From NCBI GenBank assembly GCA_011037195.1, contig JAAEAF010004278.1, positions 30,575 through 94,574 on the forward strand: a DNA stretch of 64,000 nt. Reading direction: 5' to 3'. The notes below the pieces were generated by a model. It was not told where the DNA came from and searched no databases. It saw nothing but the letters and a program-made list of their open reading frames with translations. This document shows positions 1 through 13,900 of this stretch, one piece after another. The number at the start of each line of letters is the position of its first letter. Position 1 is the first letter of the stretch. This DNA is from Triatoma infestans. Its lineage: Eukaryota; Arthropoda; Insecta; Hemiptera; Reduviidae. The translations under genes were made by a program, and so were the position numbers.

Positions 1-1430
1 ATTTCCGTAAGTACTCTTCATTATAGAGCTGAAGTATGGGGTTGCGTTATCTCGGCACTATTGACAAGGTTCACATCTACACTTCTACAAATGATTTTTC
101 AATTTAAACAAGAATACCCCTTATTGGCTGATCAGGACAGAACTTAATATAGACCATTCAAGTTACAAAATATTAAAACTAACATTGAACTTGGTATATA
201 AAATGCTCTCAATGAACGATAATAAAATTTCTAAAATTTGCTACCTTAAATTAAAAGAATTGCACCAAAACCTTCCCTTTCCTAATAAGTAAAGTGACCA
301 ATTGAGTGACTTATTGAATAAAATTAATTATAAGCATATTTTTATTAGACCCTGATCCTACTAAATTAAATAATGAAATCCCACAGAGTCTAGCTAAATA
401 CAAAGAATACTCTAAAGTATCTGATATGAAATCCCTTTATGAGGCTAATTACAGCAGTATATATATTAAAATATATGAATTCAATGTCACTAACAGTCCT
501 GCCCAATCCTACATCAACCTCAATATCCCTTTTAATATAATCAAAATATTCACCCCAATTAAAACCAGTAAACATCAAATCAAAATAACTCATAAGAATT
601 GTTTACTTAACACTCAGGAAATTTGCTCTGTTTCTAATTTTATCGCTTTAGAAGTTTTCCACCACTTATTAATGTTACCTGTGCTACCTACTCTCCCATA
701 TGTAATCACTACATCCCATTCGTCAACTCCACTTCAATAGACTACCTTCCCAATATTCTCTCCACTAACAACGAATCCCATATCAGAAACCTATTCTATT
801 ATATCATAAATTGCCTTAAAATAATATCGTTCTGCATAAATTATTAAACACAATTTTTAGTAATCAATGACAATTTTGCCTTGTGTAACTACCCGAGCCA
901 ATTACTACTTCAAAATTGAGTAATATACATAAATTAATTTATATATAGATAATTTTTTATAACAGAATTCTAGTGATTTTTTAATTATAGAATTTTAACG
1001 ATTAAAATAGTTTCTAATAAAACTATATTAATTCATCTTAATAATCTTTATAACTATATAATTTTTTCATGAATCATAATCATAACTTTTATTTCATGTT
1101 TTGTTTTATTTTCTTTCATTTTGCTTTTATAATTATTTGGTATTTATTTCATTTTAATTTCTGAAGTTTATGATTATCTAATTTAATTCTTCTAACGAAC
1201 CTTATTTTCACGTTATGCTGCCATCTATTTACTTATTTATTCTGTGTTATTTGTAAGCAGGTATTTAATTTTTTCAGTTTCTTTCATTTTTTTTTTTTTG
1301 CTTTAATGTTTGTAAATTTGTAAATATGAAAGTAGTAATGGTTGATAAAATGTAGCCTGAAACTATTTTTATGGGGAATTCCCCGAAAACAAATAAATAA
1401 TAAACAATAAATAAATAAAAAATAATAATC
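1..1430 (+). mobile_element. Decayed LINE 3' part
   Basis: Bases 11-150 can be read as HYRAEVWGCVISALLTRF, like the post-RT segment of the LINE at 5.2-6.2 kb, and 600-700 as EICSVSNFIALEVFHHLL, like its C-terminal zinc-like motif. Many stops. The 3' UTR ends near 1400 in AATAAATAATAA-type repeats. Extends beyond the left edge. Confidence 0.55.
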
Positions 1431-1461
1431 TATAGAGTAGGTTCTGCGATAGTATTAAATT

Positions 1462-1640
1462 CTATGAAGGAAGGGATTGCTCAGTGACAGCGTGCTGGAC
1501 TGACATATGGAGGTCCCTGTTACGATGCATTTTTCATCCAAGGAGCAATTTACTGCCGGTGAAGGACAGTGTTGTCTGTAGCGAGAGAATACTATCCGGG
1601 CACCGGAAAAGACGGGCGCGGGGAAAAGATATGATTCATG
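1462..1640 (+). mobile_element. tRNA-headed SINE remnant
   Basis: Starts with a degenerate A box (GGGATTGCTCAGTGACAGCG) and carries AGTGTTGTCTGTAGCGAGAG, which resembles the body of the better preserved SINE at 9.8-10.07 kb. Confidence 0.45.
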
Positions 1641-1795
1641 ATTATTAAAAGACGAGCCTTAAATTTAAAAAAATAAAATTATATGATATTTGAATGATGT
1701 GAACACTATTCAACTAAAATCAATAGATAAAGTTGTATGTATCCTTAGAATAGTTTTTACTACTTATAGTTTAAAAGTAATCAGAGTAGACAAAC

Positions 1796-1942
1796 CTGGT
1801 TGCAATAAGTTAGTAGGTGGTTGTAGATATCATCACCATGATCAAATAGAATCACTTTAAGTTTCTTTGGCTTATCTTTATATTGTAATATATTTTGAAA
1901 TATTATTTGGAAACAGTCATCAATCTGACCAGGGTACTTCTT
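1796..1942 (-). CDS. FASN: Gene B exon 19: last exon visible in window
   Basis: 147 nt, phase 0. [20 protein letters not shown] followed by LKVILFD resembles the LQIxLENxxxxKIKVVE strand at the start of the inactive methyltransferase region. Donor GTTTGT. No later exon is visible in 1-1795. Confidence 0.75.
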
Positions 1943-4900
1943 CTGAAAAGAATCATAACATGAAGTTACCAATATATTGGTTATTAACATTATATGAGAT
2001 TTAATGAAACCAGAAGAGAGAATAGTACTTCACTGTGTGTCGTAAAATACGGTAGAAACTGGTGAGACTCCCTGGCCAAGTTGGGTATTACAGGTTTAAT
2101 ATTACAATGTCTAGTCAAAGGAAGATGTAGTTTTAATCCTTCACAGGATAACTCTTGTGTTAGTTTGTTGTAAGAAACAGTAATTTCTGAAAATAAAAAT
2201 ATAAACCTAATAATTATAATGTTAGTTAATATATATTGAAGAATATTCAAATGAAATTTACCTTTAAAGTTGAAAGAATTAAAGTAAGGAAAATGTATAT
2301 AAATCTGTCTAATAAAATGGACCCTTTGAAATTGGTTATATTTCATTGTCTCACTCAGAGACACTAGCATCATTACAGCATCCAGAAATACTATCCAGTC
2401 ACCCTTCCAATGAATAATTGCGTTTATTTCTTTAAAAATTAAGGAATATATAAAGTGAGAGAGAAAGAGAAAATAGAAGAGCTATTCTTTTTACTTTCTC
2501 TTACTCCTAGTAATTCAAATTTTCGATATCGAGCTTTCACCGGAAATATCTGTTTTGAGGTACCTGAATCCAAAAAAGTGGTTTTTAGCAAGTGGGTTTG
2601 TGTGTGTGTTTTCTTTATTTACTGCATGTTCCACTTACAAATATTACATGCACTTATACTTCCATTTTAGTATATAAAATCACCATAAAATTAACATGTA
2701 ATAAATAATATGTATAAATTGTAAAATAATATAATTATAAAATATTAAAGTCTAGTGTATTAATAGACTGTTCAAAAAATCCACACAATTCACTGTCACT
2801 CACTAAGTCATATTTCGCTGGTGGCCACCTGAAACCCCTAGTAATAGGATTCCTTATTAGAGAAGCTCTCTCTGAACAGACCACATTGAAATGTGATGTG
2901 TTCCCATGTTTATCATGATAAAGAGTCACAAGGACATACTGGATCTGGCAGTATATGGAAACGATGAAGGTATACACTGTTTCGTCCATGCAGAGAGCAG
3001 TTGCGTTGTTTTATTGGTTACCGTGATTTTAGACTTTATTCGTGAGCTTATAGTCGGGAAAAATTGTTTGGTGTGAATTCCTTTTTCTGTTCTTGACCAA
3101 TGCTGCTCCCATTCCTGTAGTATTCTTTGTTTCAATAAGTAGGCCACATAAGTCTTAGGAGGAATTTCAAAGGAAAGCGGTAAATCCTCAACTTCAGTCC
3201 CTTGCTTTGCAACATATCAGCCCTCTCATTCCCTGATTTACCAGCACTTTCTTGAACGCCAACCTACATTGTCTTCGCTGAAGTTTTATGAGAGCACGCC
3301 GAATCCCTTCTACCAAACGTATATGGTTGTTCTGATTGTTGTAGTGGTTAATTCCGCAGAGCTGGAGAGCATCAGGGACATTTTCCATGGTAGCCTGCTT
3401 CATTTTGTGGTCACTGACCGGTTTCAGGCGTTCGCCCATCTACAGGATGCGTTTTTCAGACAGTGTGGCAACACAGACTTGCACAGAGCCACTTCATTTT
3501 ACACACTCAGTGTGTGTAATCGCATCCTGAAGATGGGCGAACGCCCGAAACCAGTCGATGACCACAAAATGAAGAAGGCTACACGGAAAATGTCTGTTGT
3601 TTTGATTGTTTATGGAATCCAGAGCTATTGCCTGCCCGTTCTGACGATTACTTGTTCTAAAGCAGATTGGTCGAGGGAATTATTCGGCACTGTTAACAAG
3701 CCATTCCAAACAGTTTAATATGGACAGAAGTTCAGGTTGATTATTGGAACATTGTTCCGCAAGTCGAAACCTTTTTTCCAAGAGTGCTTCGCCATCTAGA
3801 CAGACCACAAATATACATCCAACCTTACCGTTCTTCTTACTGCCATCCGTATAAATCTGTAGCCTAAAATTTGAGTATTCTGAAGTTTCTCAAAAATGAT
3901 TTCCGGTCAAACCTGGGTGTATCCAATGGCACAGTTTTGAGGCAGGTCCATTTTTAGAGCGAATTCTTCATCAGATCCACTTTGATAAATTTGCGCTAAC
4001 TTGATTTCAATAGGTGTAACGTTTGAAGTAGTACACCTGGCCTCATAAGAAATCGTCGGAAACCTTTGATGCTCTTAATAAAAACAATCTTTGAACTTTT
4101 CGTAACTTATCTAAGCCCTTTATATCAAACAGGCAATGCATAGGTAAGGAGGGGAATCAAGGCACCATCGTAGATGATTTTCAATGCTTCCGAGGAAATT
4201 CCTCAATAATCCTACGCTGAACGTGATAACTGATTTGCCAGCTGCAGACTTTTCTCACAGATCCGATTTATATGAAAGTTCCAAGACATCTTCGAATCGG
4301 GGATGACACCAAGATATTTAAGCTCTTGTACAATATTCAAAGTTTACCACTTAGGAACACAGATACGCTGTATCAACATGCTTTCTGTTGACAACCAGTG
4401 CATTTGACTTTTTTTATTATTATTTGACCAGCGTTCTACAATTCTCATGCAAGTATTAGCTGAAGACTCCACTTTCAGAGCGGTGTCACCTTTCACTGCT
4501 ATCAACAAGCATCTGCGAATGCTATTACCAAAGCCTCTAACGGAAATTTCTCTTTTAACAGGGAATCAAATTGTATAATCCAAAACCCGGTCCACAGCAT
4601 AAACTGTGGGCAGCCCTTTGTAACTTTCCTACTCACGATTAGCATGTTAGTTCTTATTTCAGCTTGCCTGTTAGCAAAATAGTCTCGTGTTAAGAAGTAC
4701 AGATTTCGCGGACAGTCAGTTTTTCAGTTGCACTAGAATCGCCTGCCTCCACGCAGCATCATACACCTTTCACATCTAGTGCAATTAATGGTGCTATTTC
4801 CTGGTTGTTCAAGCACTATGCATATATTCCTTAACCAAGTGATTATTGCATCTTCTGTACTCTTCTGTGGGGTAAAACCATATTGTCGGCTACTGAGTAG

Positions 4901-7900
4901 ATCTTTTTTATTTAAGTGATAGATAATTCTATTTATAAGTAATTTTTCCAGTAGAATAGAATAGAAAGCTTTATTACATATTTTACAAAAAGAGAAAATA
5001 GACATGCAAACAATAGTGATAGCTATTGATAGACATGGTTGTATACCGTCAGCCTAGAGTTCATCTTACAAACTAGTGAAAAAATAACTTACTCACTAAA
5101 GTAAAACAAAGAAAAAGTAAACAAATCCTGTTGTAAAGAGAGAGGATATATATACATAATATTTTAAAATAAAAAAAAAACAAAAACAAAATTCTAAGTA
5201 TTGTATTCACTTATAAGGAGCATCCTGTACTTATAAGCCGAAACATGAAAGTAAAACAAATTTGTCCAATTTCCACCATTAAATAAGTCAATAATTTCTG
5301 ACTGGCTTAGTGCCTTCTTCCCCAGCCACCTAATTCTATATTCCTGTAAAACAGGGCATTTCCCTAAATAATGGCACATGTCCTCACGTTCTCCTAAGTT
5401 ACAGAGGGTACATAACCACTGTTCCTCCGAACGCATTACATTATAATTTAAATTAACTAACTGCCCTCTTAACTTGAAAATGACCTTCATAAGACTGAAA
5501 TTGTTAGCATCGGATACGTAGTGACCCTCTCCAAGATCAGTAACCAGATGTTTATATAAGAAATGGAAGCTTGAAGATTGCGCTTTTAATATCATATTTT
5601 CCTTAAATTTACTTTTAAAACTGGCCACCACAGTTTCTGGATTAACACCTACATAATTCAAGCTAATGTTACCAAATAACTCTAAGTTTTCTTTGTATAT
5701 TCTATGCTTTATAACTTCCCCAGCTAAAGCTTTGGGCAGTCTCCCTTCTGGCAAGGCTAAAACTTTCTTTACATAATTCAAATGCAAATTTAACGTATAA
5801 CAAAAAATCGGATAAAAATTTGATTCAAGATATAAAATGTAATGAGACGCATTTACTGGCAGCCAAAACAACTTTCTAACAAAAAATAAATTTAACTTTT
5901 CTACTTCTTTAAAACTGAGAAAGCCCCATACCTGCCCAGCATAGCACATGATAGTGCTTACCGCAGCATTAAATACATTTATTTTTTTGGATATTGGAAT
6001 GTCTGTTTTTTTCATCAAATTAGAATATGTAGTATTTAATGCGAATTTCGCATTTTCCAATTTAGCTGAAAAATGTTTTTTAAAATTTAGGAGAGGTGTA
6101 AGACCAAGTTCTAAATAGTTATAATAATTAACTGTTTGTAAAGCGTGCGTTCCCATTTTCCATTTTTCATTCTTAATTAAAAATAAATAAATAGATGGCC
6201 AAATTTCCGAGTTTCAAGAAAATTAATTAACCGGAAGTGCGTTTTTACTGAACAGTTTTTTCAGTTTTGACGAATTTCATTAAATTTGGCACACCAGCTA
6301 TAAAATTTGTTAATTATAATTTTGAAACTGGAGTAAGAGAAAGTTGTGTGAGTGTTTTACAGCAGATTTTTTTTAATATAAATAAATGAGGTATTAGATG
6401 ACATTACCAGTTTTATAGAAAGAAACTTTCTGTATTAATTTAAAATTATCATTAAATTTAATAGAATATTCTTCAAAATATTTGTAAATCTCATTATGGG
6501 ATATCTCCAACAGAGGCTGTTCGAACAACCCTGGTTCCGTTGGAAAACTAAATTCATTGTTGGATATAAGAAAACTTATTTGGCCCAACACTAAGACCTC
6601 TGAATTTAATTCAATCTCAAACAACCCAGTGCCTCTTTGTACTTGCAACGTAAATTCTGAACTTACTAAAACAAATAAGAAAAAAATAAAAATAACTTTA
6701 TACAAAATTTATCTTAATTAAATCAAATCAAATATAAAATTTATTTTAAGTCAATATATACAAATGTATATTATACATGTACAAATGTACAAATGTATAT
6801 ATAAATGTATAGAGTGACAGAACAGTTGTCTTTAACATAAATAATTACCTGATAACATAACAATCTTATAAATCAAAAGTGACAAATATAAAACCCGATA
6901 TTTCTAACTGCTGTTGCATACCGTGGTAACACTCCGACAATACTCTATGCTGAACCTCATTGGTCAGATAAGGAACTAGATAGAGATATCACACTTTCTG
7001 GATTGAAAAATACATTAGGAAAAGCGCATAATAACAAGGCTCCTGGCCTTGACTCTATTACGTATGAATTTTTTAAAAATTGTCCGGAAAATATACTTAT
7101 ACTAATAGTAGGTATTTTTAATAATTTTTATAATAATGGCCGCTTTCCTCAAAGCTTCACGGCATCAGTTATCTAACCCTTATACAAAAAAGGAGATGTG
7201 CACTCAGTGAATAATTATCGGGGAATTTCTTTTATTAACGTTGTAGCGAAGCTTTTCTCGGGAATTTTATTAACACGTTTGTGGAACTGGGTAAATTCTA
7301 ATAATATTCTTAATGAATTTCAGGCGGGCTTCCGCCCGGGCTATTCCACAGTAGATCACATTTTCACGTTATTCAATTTAAATAAAATTATATTGTCAAA
7401 AAACGTCAAAAGGTTTACGCCTTTTTTATAGATTTTAAAGCAGCTTTTGATTGCATAGTTAGACGAGCTTTATTTTTTAAATTAGCCAATCTAGGTTTAT
7501 CTTACAAATTTATTAGGAATTTGAAAAGTTTGTATTCCGATACGAGGGTCACAATTTCGCATAAAGAGGGGCTTACTGACTTCTTTGACACCTCAACTGG
7601 TTTACCCTGCTTTAAAATCTATAAAACATGGTGCTTGCTTAGCCCGCTATTATTCACGCTGTATTGAAATGATTTATGTCAACATATAGGTGATGGAATG
7701 GACATTGCGGAAGTTGATATTAGATGCCTCCTGTACGCAGATGCTGTATTCATGTTAACGTCCACACCGGTCAAACTGCAGAGAATGATAAATAGGTCAG
7801 ATGACTACTGCCGTATGTGGGGGTTAAATATTAATTTGGCTAAGCCTAAAATCATGCTGTTCCGGAATGGTGGTAGGATATGAAGGTATGAAAAATGGAG

Positions 7901-10900
7901 TCTAAATGGTAAACCAATCGAAGTTGTGTCTGAGTATAAGTACCTAGGATGATTGTTACCCCAAAATTATCACTTGGAAGACATTTTTCACAACGAATTA
8001 GTTGGGTTTGAAACACTGCGTGGCATAATTTTATGTTAAGGAAAGACGTTCCATACTCTGCTAAACTGGAGGTATTTCATTCAGTTACTCGGGCGGTGAT
8101 TTGTTACGGTAGTCAGGCGTGGGGATTTGAGCAATTTGAGGAATTAGAAAAAGTTTGACTCCCGCGGTATGCTCATGAAACCGGAATCCCCTCGGTTTAT
8201 TCCTATACCATAAAAGTTCATTTCGATTACATACTAAAAGTTTTGGAAATGCCTGACTTTCGATTGCCTGCTATTTTGGCAAAAGAAGTTATAAAGAAGA
8301 AAGTTTATTGGTACCAAATATGGCTACAATTAGGTGGAACTTATGGTGCGCAATTTTCTATCAAAGATATAACGGATTTGCGGGACAAGTTGTTCTCTAA
8401 TAGGCAAAGCCTAGTTAAAAAAGAAAAAGAGTTTAACCTCAGAAAATGTACACAATCAAAATATATGTTATACTCTCAGCTCAGTACCAGCGGGTGTGCA
8501 CCGTATCTTAATGCACTGGATCTGCTTTTCATGAGGTGGATATTTAAGTGCAGAACCGAGTTACTTAATTTAAATTCTAAACCTTGGAGCCAAGGTAGTG
8601 CAGATATTTGTTCCTTATGAAATTCTCGAGAAAAAGAGGACACATACCATTTTAAAGGCAAGTCTACGATATTGGAAGAAATGAGAGTAAAATGGTTAGG
8701 TAAGAAATGCTACTCTAAGGAAGAGATTATAAAGTTTGCTAAACGGTCCTAACTGGGGGCCACTAGTTATGTATGTAAGAATAGCGAATTTATATCGCGC
8801 AGAATTAGTAAAAGAATTGAACTGGTAATCAGAAATAAAAATAAGAAAGATCAATAATAATTACAAGTAAACATGAATACAAAAAACATGTAAATAAAAA
8901 CGAAAAAAAATTGAATATAAAACAGAAGTGTAAATAAACATAAAAATTCAGAGTATTTATATTTCATTTGTTTTAAGTTAATTTATTTAAAAAACCTTTA
9001 TTTTTATTGCTTATTATCTTAATAATGGTTAGTTTTATTGTTTTGTTAGCACAGACCTCGACAGACGGATTTTTCCATGTCTAAATGTGTTATTTTTTTT
9101 GCTATTTTGCAATCAATGTGAACTTTATGTTGTTTCTAAATAAACACATTTCTGTTCTATTCTATGAAACCCGATAAACATTTTTAATTACATAATTTAC
9201 TTACAGTTATCGCAAACCTCAAGTTCTTCATTGAACCATAAATTTTTAAACTCGATTGTGTCTTGATTTGTAGTTACTTGATTTAATTTTTTGAATTTTT
9301 CTAACACAAGATTCTGAAAGTAAGATGTGACATTAACAAAACAATAGATTTTATTTGTTACTGACAAGGCTTTAAATCTTTAAGTAATTTAAACTTACCA
9401 ATAATAATGTAAATGAGAGAATTTGTCTTCCACAAAGGCTGTGACTGTAGTACTTCTCTAGATATTTGTCTGATAAATCAATATCTGACACAGGTTGACA
9501 GGTTGTATGCTAGAATTGGATTCATTAGTTCAATCAATTTGTCATAATTATCTTCTATAATAGAAATTCATTCTTTTTTTTGTTAAAGACATCCATTGCT
9601 TTAATATTTACTTTTTGTAACTTTCTCTCAGGAGCAAGTAACGCAGGCACGAGGGCTTGCTAAGCTACGGGACGATAATTTGAGGGTTCGATAAAAGTTT
9701 GTAAGGTTTCGATAAATAGAAAACGTCCATTTGTTTTTGAACAAAACACAAATTTTAAGGTTTTAATTTCTTAGAGCACATACTGTCTTAGAAGTAAGAG
9801 AAAGAAGAACGGAAGGGGTTAGCTCAGTAGTAGCGCGTTGGACTGGTAACGCGGAGGTCGCAGGTTCGAGTCCAGCTAAGCTGCCTTTAGATTTTTTGTT
9901 CCTAGGTGCCTCTTACTTGATTGGCAGTGTTGTCTATAGCTAGAGAACACTGTACGGAGGCGGGCAGTGCACTAAGAAGGCTCTGATCTTTGGGGTAGCT
10001 ATAAGGACCCTCAGGGGCTTTGGACAGCATAGGGCTTGGTCTCCTATCCCACCCACAATAAAAAAAAAGACAATGAAGAAAGGAATTTGATTTATGGAAG
10101 CAAATTTATTTACTGGAAGTAAGAATTCCTATAAGAAAAACTTTTTTCTGCTGCCAGAAACAGATTCTAGGAGGAAGCTTGGATGTCTTGTCACATTTAT
10201 AGCCCATTCCTCTATACAGTGTGTTGAACATAGCAGAAGAGTTAATGCGTAGTTAAACTGCAATTTTCTCAGCAGAGAATTGCTCATTCCAACACTAACA
10301 CCAAAACATTTTTTTTTTCGTATTCCTTGAGTATCGCAAAACATATAATTAAATAATACTATAAAAATTCGCAAAAAACGCAATTTCAAAAATATTACAC
10401 AGTCGCAATATTATCTGTTAAGTAAGTGAAAGAAAAAAGAAATTTGAAGCAAATTGATTAATTGGAAGTAAGAATTATGATAAGAAAAGGTATGGAAAAG
10501 GACGTTTCATATTATAATCTGTAATTGGACTTAAAGACATTTATTTTAGAAACAAGTAAATTTATTTAGTTTCTGGTTAATTAGAAATAATTGAAATTTG
10601 TTGTCATTATATGGGCCACTCCCAGAATGATATTTTATTGTATTTTATTTTTTTTATTTTTACTACTTGATTTCGGTAGTAATAGTAATCACCATCAAGT
10701 AGCTTGATAATAATTTTTTTATATGTATTTTAAAGATTTTTTTTTATCTTTTACTCTGATGTGAAAATTTTTCAATCGCTTTTATTTTTTGAATTTATAC
10801 TTTCGTTTCAAAGTTAATATTTAATTTTTCTATCTAGCTTTCTATTAGCTATAAATTTATATAATGCCAACTCTCTGTTATAAGTTTATAACTTTGTAAG

Positions 10901-13900
10901 CAGTAATAAATGAATAAATTATAATCTTTATTTGCCCTAACATACAGAAAATAAATGAGACTAGGTCAGAAGAAAATGAAAGCTCCTGCCTCTTGCAGCT
11001 TAGAAGAAATATTCAATGTTTTAAAAATTAATTATTATATTAAAAATTTTTACTTACTTTTTTAAATAAATCGTTAAATAATGGTGATGTGACTAACTCC
11101 CAAGTTAATAGTGAACCAAGTGAAGGTATAGGCCCAGACAATGGAAATTCAAATTCGGGATATAAATTATCTATATTAACATTAACTCCTTCCAAATATA
11201 GCCTAAAATGTATGTGTTATTAATTATTCTAATAATAAAATAAACAATGAGAATCTCTCTTTTAGAGTTAATACAAATAATAATATGTATTTTTTTCCCC
11301 TATTTCCCAGCTCCAGTAGCCGCTGCAGCTGAAGAGTTTATTATTCTGCCTGTCCCCATCATGATTAAATGCATTAAACTATAATTCAAATAATAAAATA
11401 ATAACATGTGAAAGCAAAAATAATTCGAAAATTGCCACATACTTGCCAATAGCCATAAATATATGTGCCATATTATCTTTCTCAAATCTACTGACCAATG
11501 GTATGTTAGTACAGGTGAAGAGTGATTTTCTGACTATTGATTGAAGTAGACCTCGAGGAGCTATTTCTATGACTATAGATTTATCTGGAATGTGGGCTGA
11601 GGCTTCTTCAAACAATACTGGTTTCAGTAGATTATTCGTATGATATTCAGCCGAACTGAATTTTGCTAGATCACTTTCCCAAGAGGATTCAGGAATGGAA
11701 CTGCTTATCCAACGTTCTGTTCGTTGCTTTGGTTCTGGTATTATCTGAGTCCACACAAAAGTGTTATTAGAATTTTTTTCAAATTTGGATAAACAGTATT
11801 CTGAGTGAGAACAAGTAAAGCATCGGAGGATATCGTCGAATGGTCTTTGTAACCATGACCAGAAAAAAATAAATAAAAAAATTCTTTGATTAGCAACAAT
11901 TGCACCTAGGAGAATTTCATCGCCCACAACATAGTATGTCATAAGCCAGTCTACTTTAACAGTGTAATAGTGCATTTTCAACTTGGAATTATTTTCTAAT
12001 ACGCTATTGTGAAAAGTTCTAGGTAACTGCAAACTACATAACTTGATAATATGGCAGATTTGAAAAAGACATTTTATTCTCAAGTACACCATATAATTTA
12101 AAATTAGCTTTAAAATTTCTGAGGACAGCCCTAGAAAGGAGGATCCGCATCCATTGCTGTGCAGGCTTTAGAATAGAATGTGAAAAGAATAGATATGGAA
12201 TTTGCTTTAATGCCCAACAAAGACTAATCAAAGGCTTATTGAATATGAAATGTTGGAAAAAAACAAACCTGTTTCAAATAGTTGAAAGCGCCAGGCCCTA
12301 CAGATTTGATATATCTGCTATGATAGGCAATATTAGAAACGTTAACAAGTTTAGCAAATATTCCTTTCATTTTTAAACTAGCCACATATTGTTCCATATC
12401 TTCAGCTGGTCCGGACAATGTACAACTAGTTTTAGAATTATGACAGGCTACTTCAATTTTAGGTGGCAGCTGGTCCTTTATCTGGCTGTAGCCCAATCCT
12501 GATGAGGAAAAAAAATGATTGTAGTTACATATTTCAACATTGTGTTGCAAATCATGGCCTCATATTGAGCATATTAGAATTTTGCAAATGTGCTCTTTGG
12601 AAGCGCGGTGAATTGTAGAAGTTGTCTCAGTTATGTTTAGATTTTCTCAACAATTTTAACTGGTGACAAAATTGTTTGAAATCATTATTAAATATTATCT
12701 AGAATAATAATACGTTCGCTTTAGGTTAATATATATATATATTTTAAATATGAGCTACGCAAAAGTTTAACCTCTTAAGACGTGCCGGCCTCTATACCAT
12801 ACTTTTTCTATAATTCCAATTTACATACATACCTATCGCAGCCATCATTCCCTTTATTAATGGTACTTCAAGAGAGGCTTTTCCACGAGCATAAGCACAA
12901 AGTATCGCTTGTTCTGCAGTAAAACATCCATCAGCGTAAGCGCAGCCCAGTTCACCAAGAGAATGTCCAACAATGCCGTCAGGCTCTATGCCTAATTCTC
13001 TGAGCACATCCACTAAGCCAATCTGTTGGTGAAATATACTGATTAACCAACATTTTAATTGGCTGTTTTAATTAGGAGAAATTTTGAACTTTTGAAACGT
13101 TTCACTTTTTCTCTTTTGAAAAATTCTCACTGAACTACGAGATTTCGTATTTGAAATACTTTCTTAGAAGGTGACCTTTTGTAATAAATGTTTAGTTCTC
13201 TATGATCCTGGTGGTGGTGCCATAAGTTACACTGAAATAGTAGTAGGTAAGCCATTGTCTTTAGAACTAGAATAAAGTGATTTTTTTGATAAAATGTTTA
13301 AAATGCTGCTGCAGATCTTTAGTTTAAAGGAAACTGTAGGGATAAGGAAAAATTGAAAAAACAAACTTGTTAGTAAGAGATCCTTCAGAAAGATTTCCTA
13401 GAACATTTCTTCAGTGAATTTCTCAATTTCCAATAATGGTAGATAAGATTAGTAACTATTTGATTTTTATATTTATTTGCAAAAATAATTAATTTATAAA
13501 ATTAAAATCGAGATTTGTCCCATGGCTCGACCGAATCGAACTTCCTTTGTCCAAAACACTTTCTTAAATACTTCTGTTTTGCAGTAAAACATCCATAATA
13601 AAATTAGATCATCGCACAACATTAACATCTTTAGATTCTCTTTGAATTTTCGATCTTCCCTTTGAATTCAGCAAAAGGACAAGTGATCTCCATTTTGAAA
13701 ATACATTTTGTCAGGGGATTTATTAAATTTCCTTTTTTCTTCTTCAGAAAAAAATAAAGGTCATAAAATATGTTGTTTCGATAATTTTGCGGCTATTATT
13801 GTATGTTTGTGAGGAGGGACGAAACCACTATCCAAAGCCCCAGAGGGCCCACATAGTTACCCCAAAGAAAAGCAACAACAAACCGGGCCTAAAACAAAAA

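Larger units (their letters stand above)
3381..3590. repeat. Foldback repeat carrying two hammerhead motifs
   Basis: Arms 3381-3451 and 3521-3590 are inverted copies with a few mismatches; the 69-bp spacer contains a short ACACACTCAGTGTGTGT palindrome. Each arm holds a CTGNAGA...GAAAC motif. Probably an inverted pair of Penelope-like terminal repeats. Confidence 0.7.
2735..5010 (-). mobile_element. R1-like LINE with RNase H, 5'-truncated and decayed
   Basis: From right to left on the minus strand: RT fragment [15 protein letters not shown] (about 4890), post-RT segment reading [18 protein letters not shown] (about 4310), an RNase H-like stretch (about 3840-3650 and GNERAD-like at about 3210), and a C-terminal [16 protein letters not shown] segment (about 3100). 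The parts lie in several frames. A foldback repeat with hammerhead motifs (3381-3590) sits inside. Confidence 0.6.

Noticed and set aside
3269..3718. 149-aa plus-strand open frame
   Set aside because: It runs through both arms of the foldback repeat and antisense to the LINE; its mirrored peptide is a by-product of the inverted repeat.
10129..10389. 86-aa minus-strand frame in a gene B intron, tested as a DH exon
   Set aside because: No DH motif; the DH His motif is found at 9399-9509 with matching phases.
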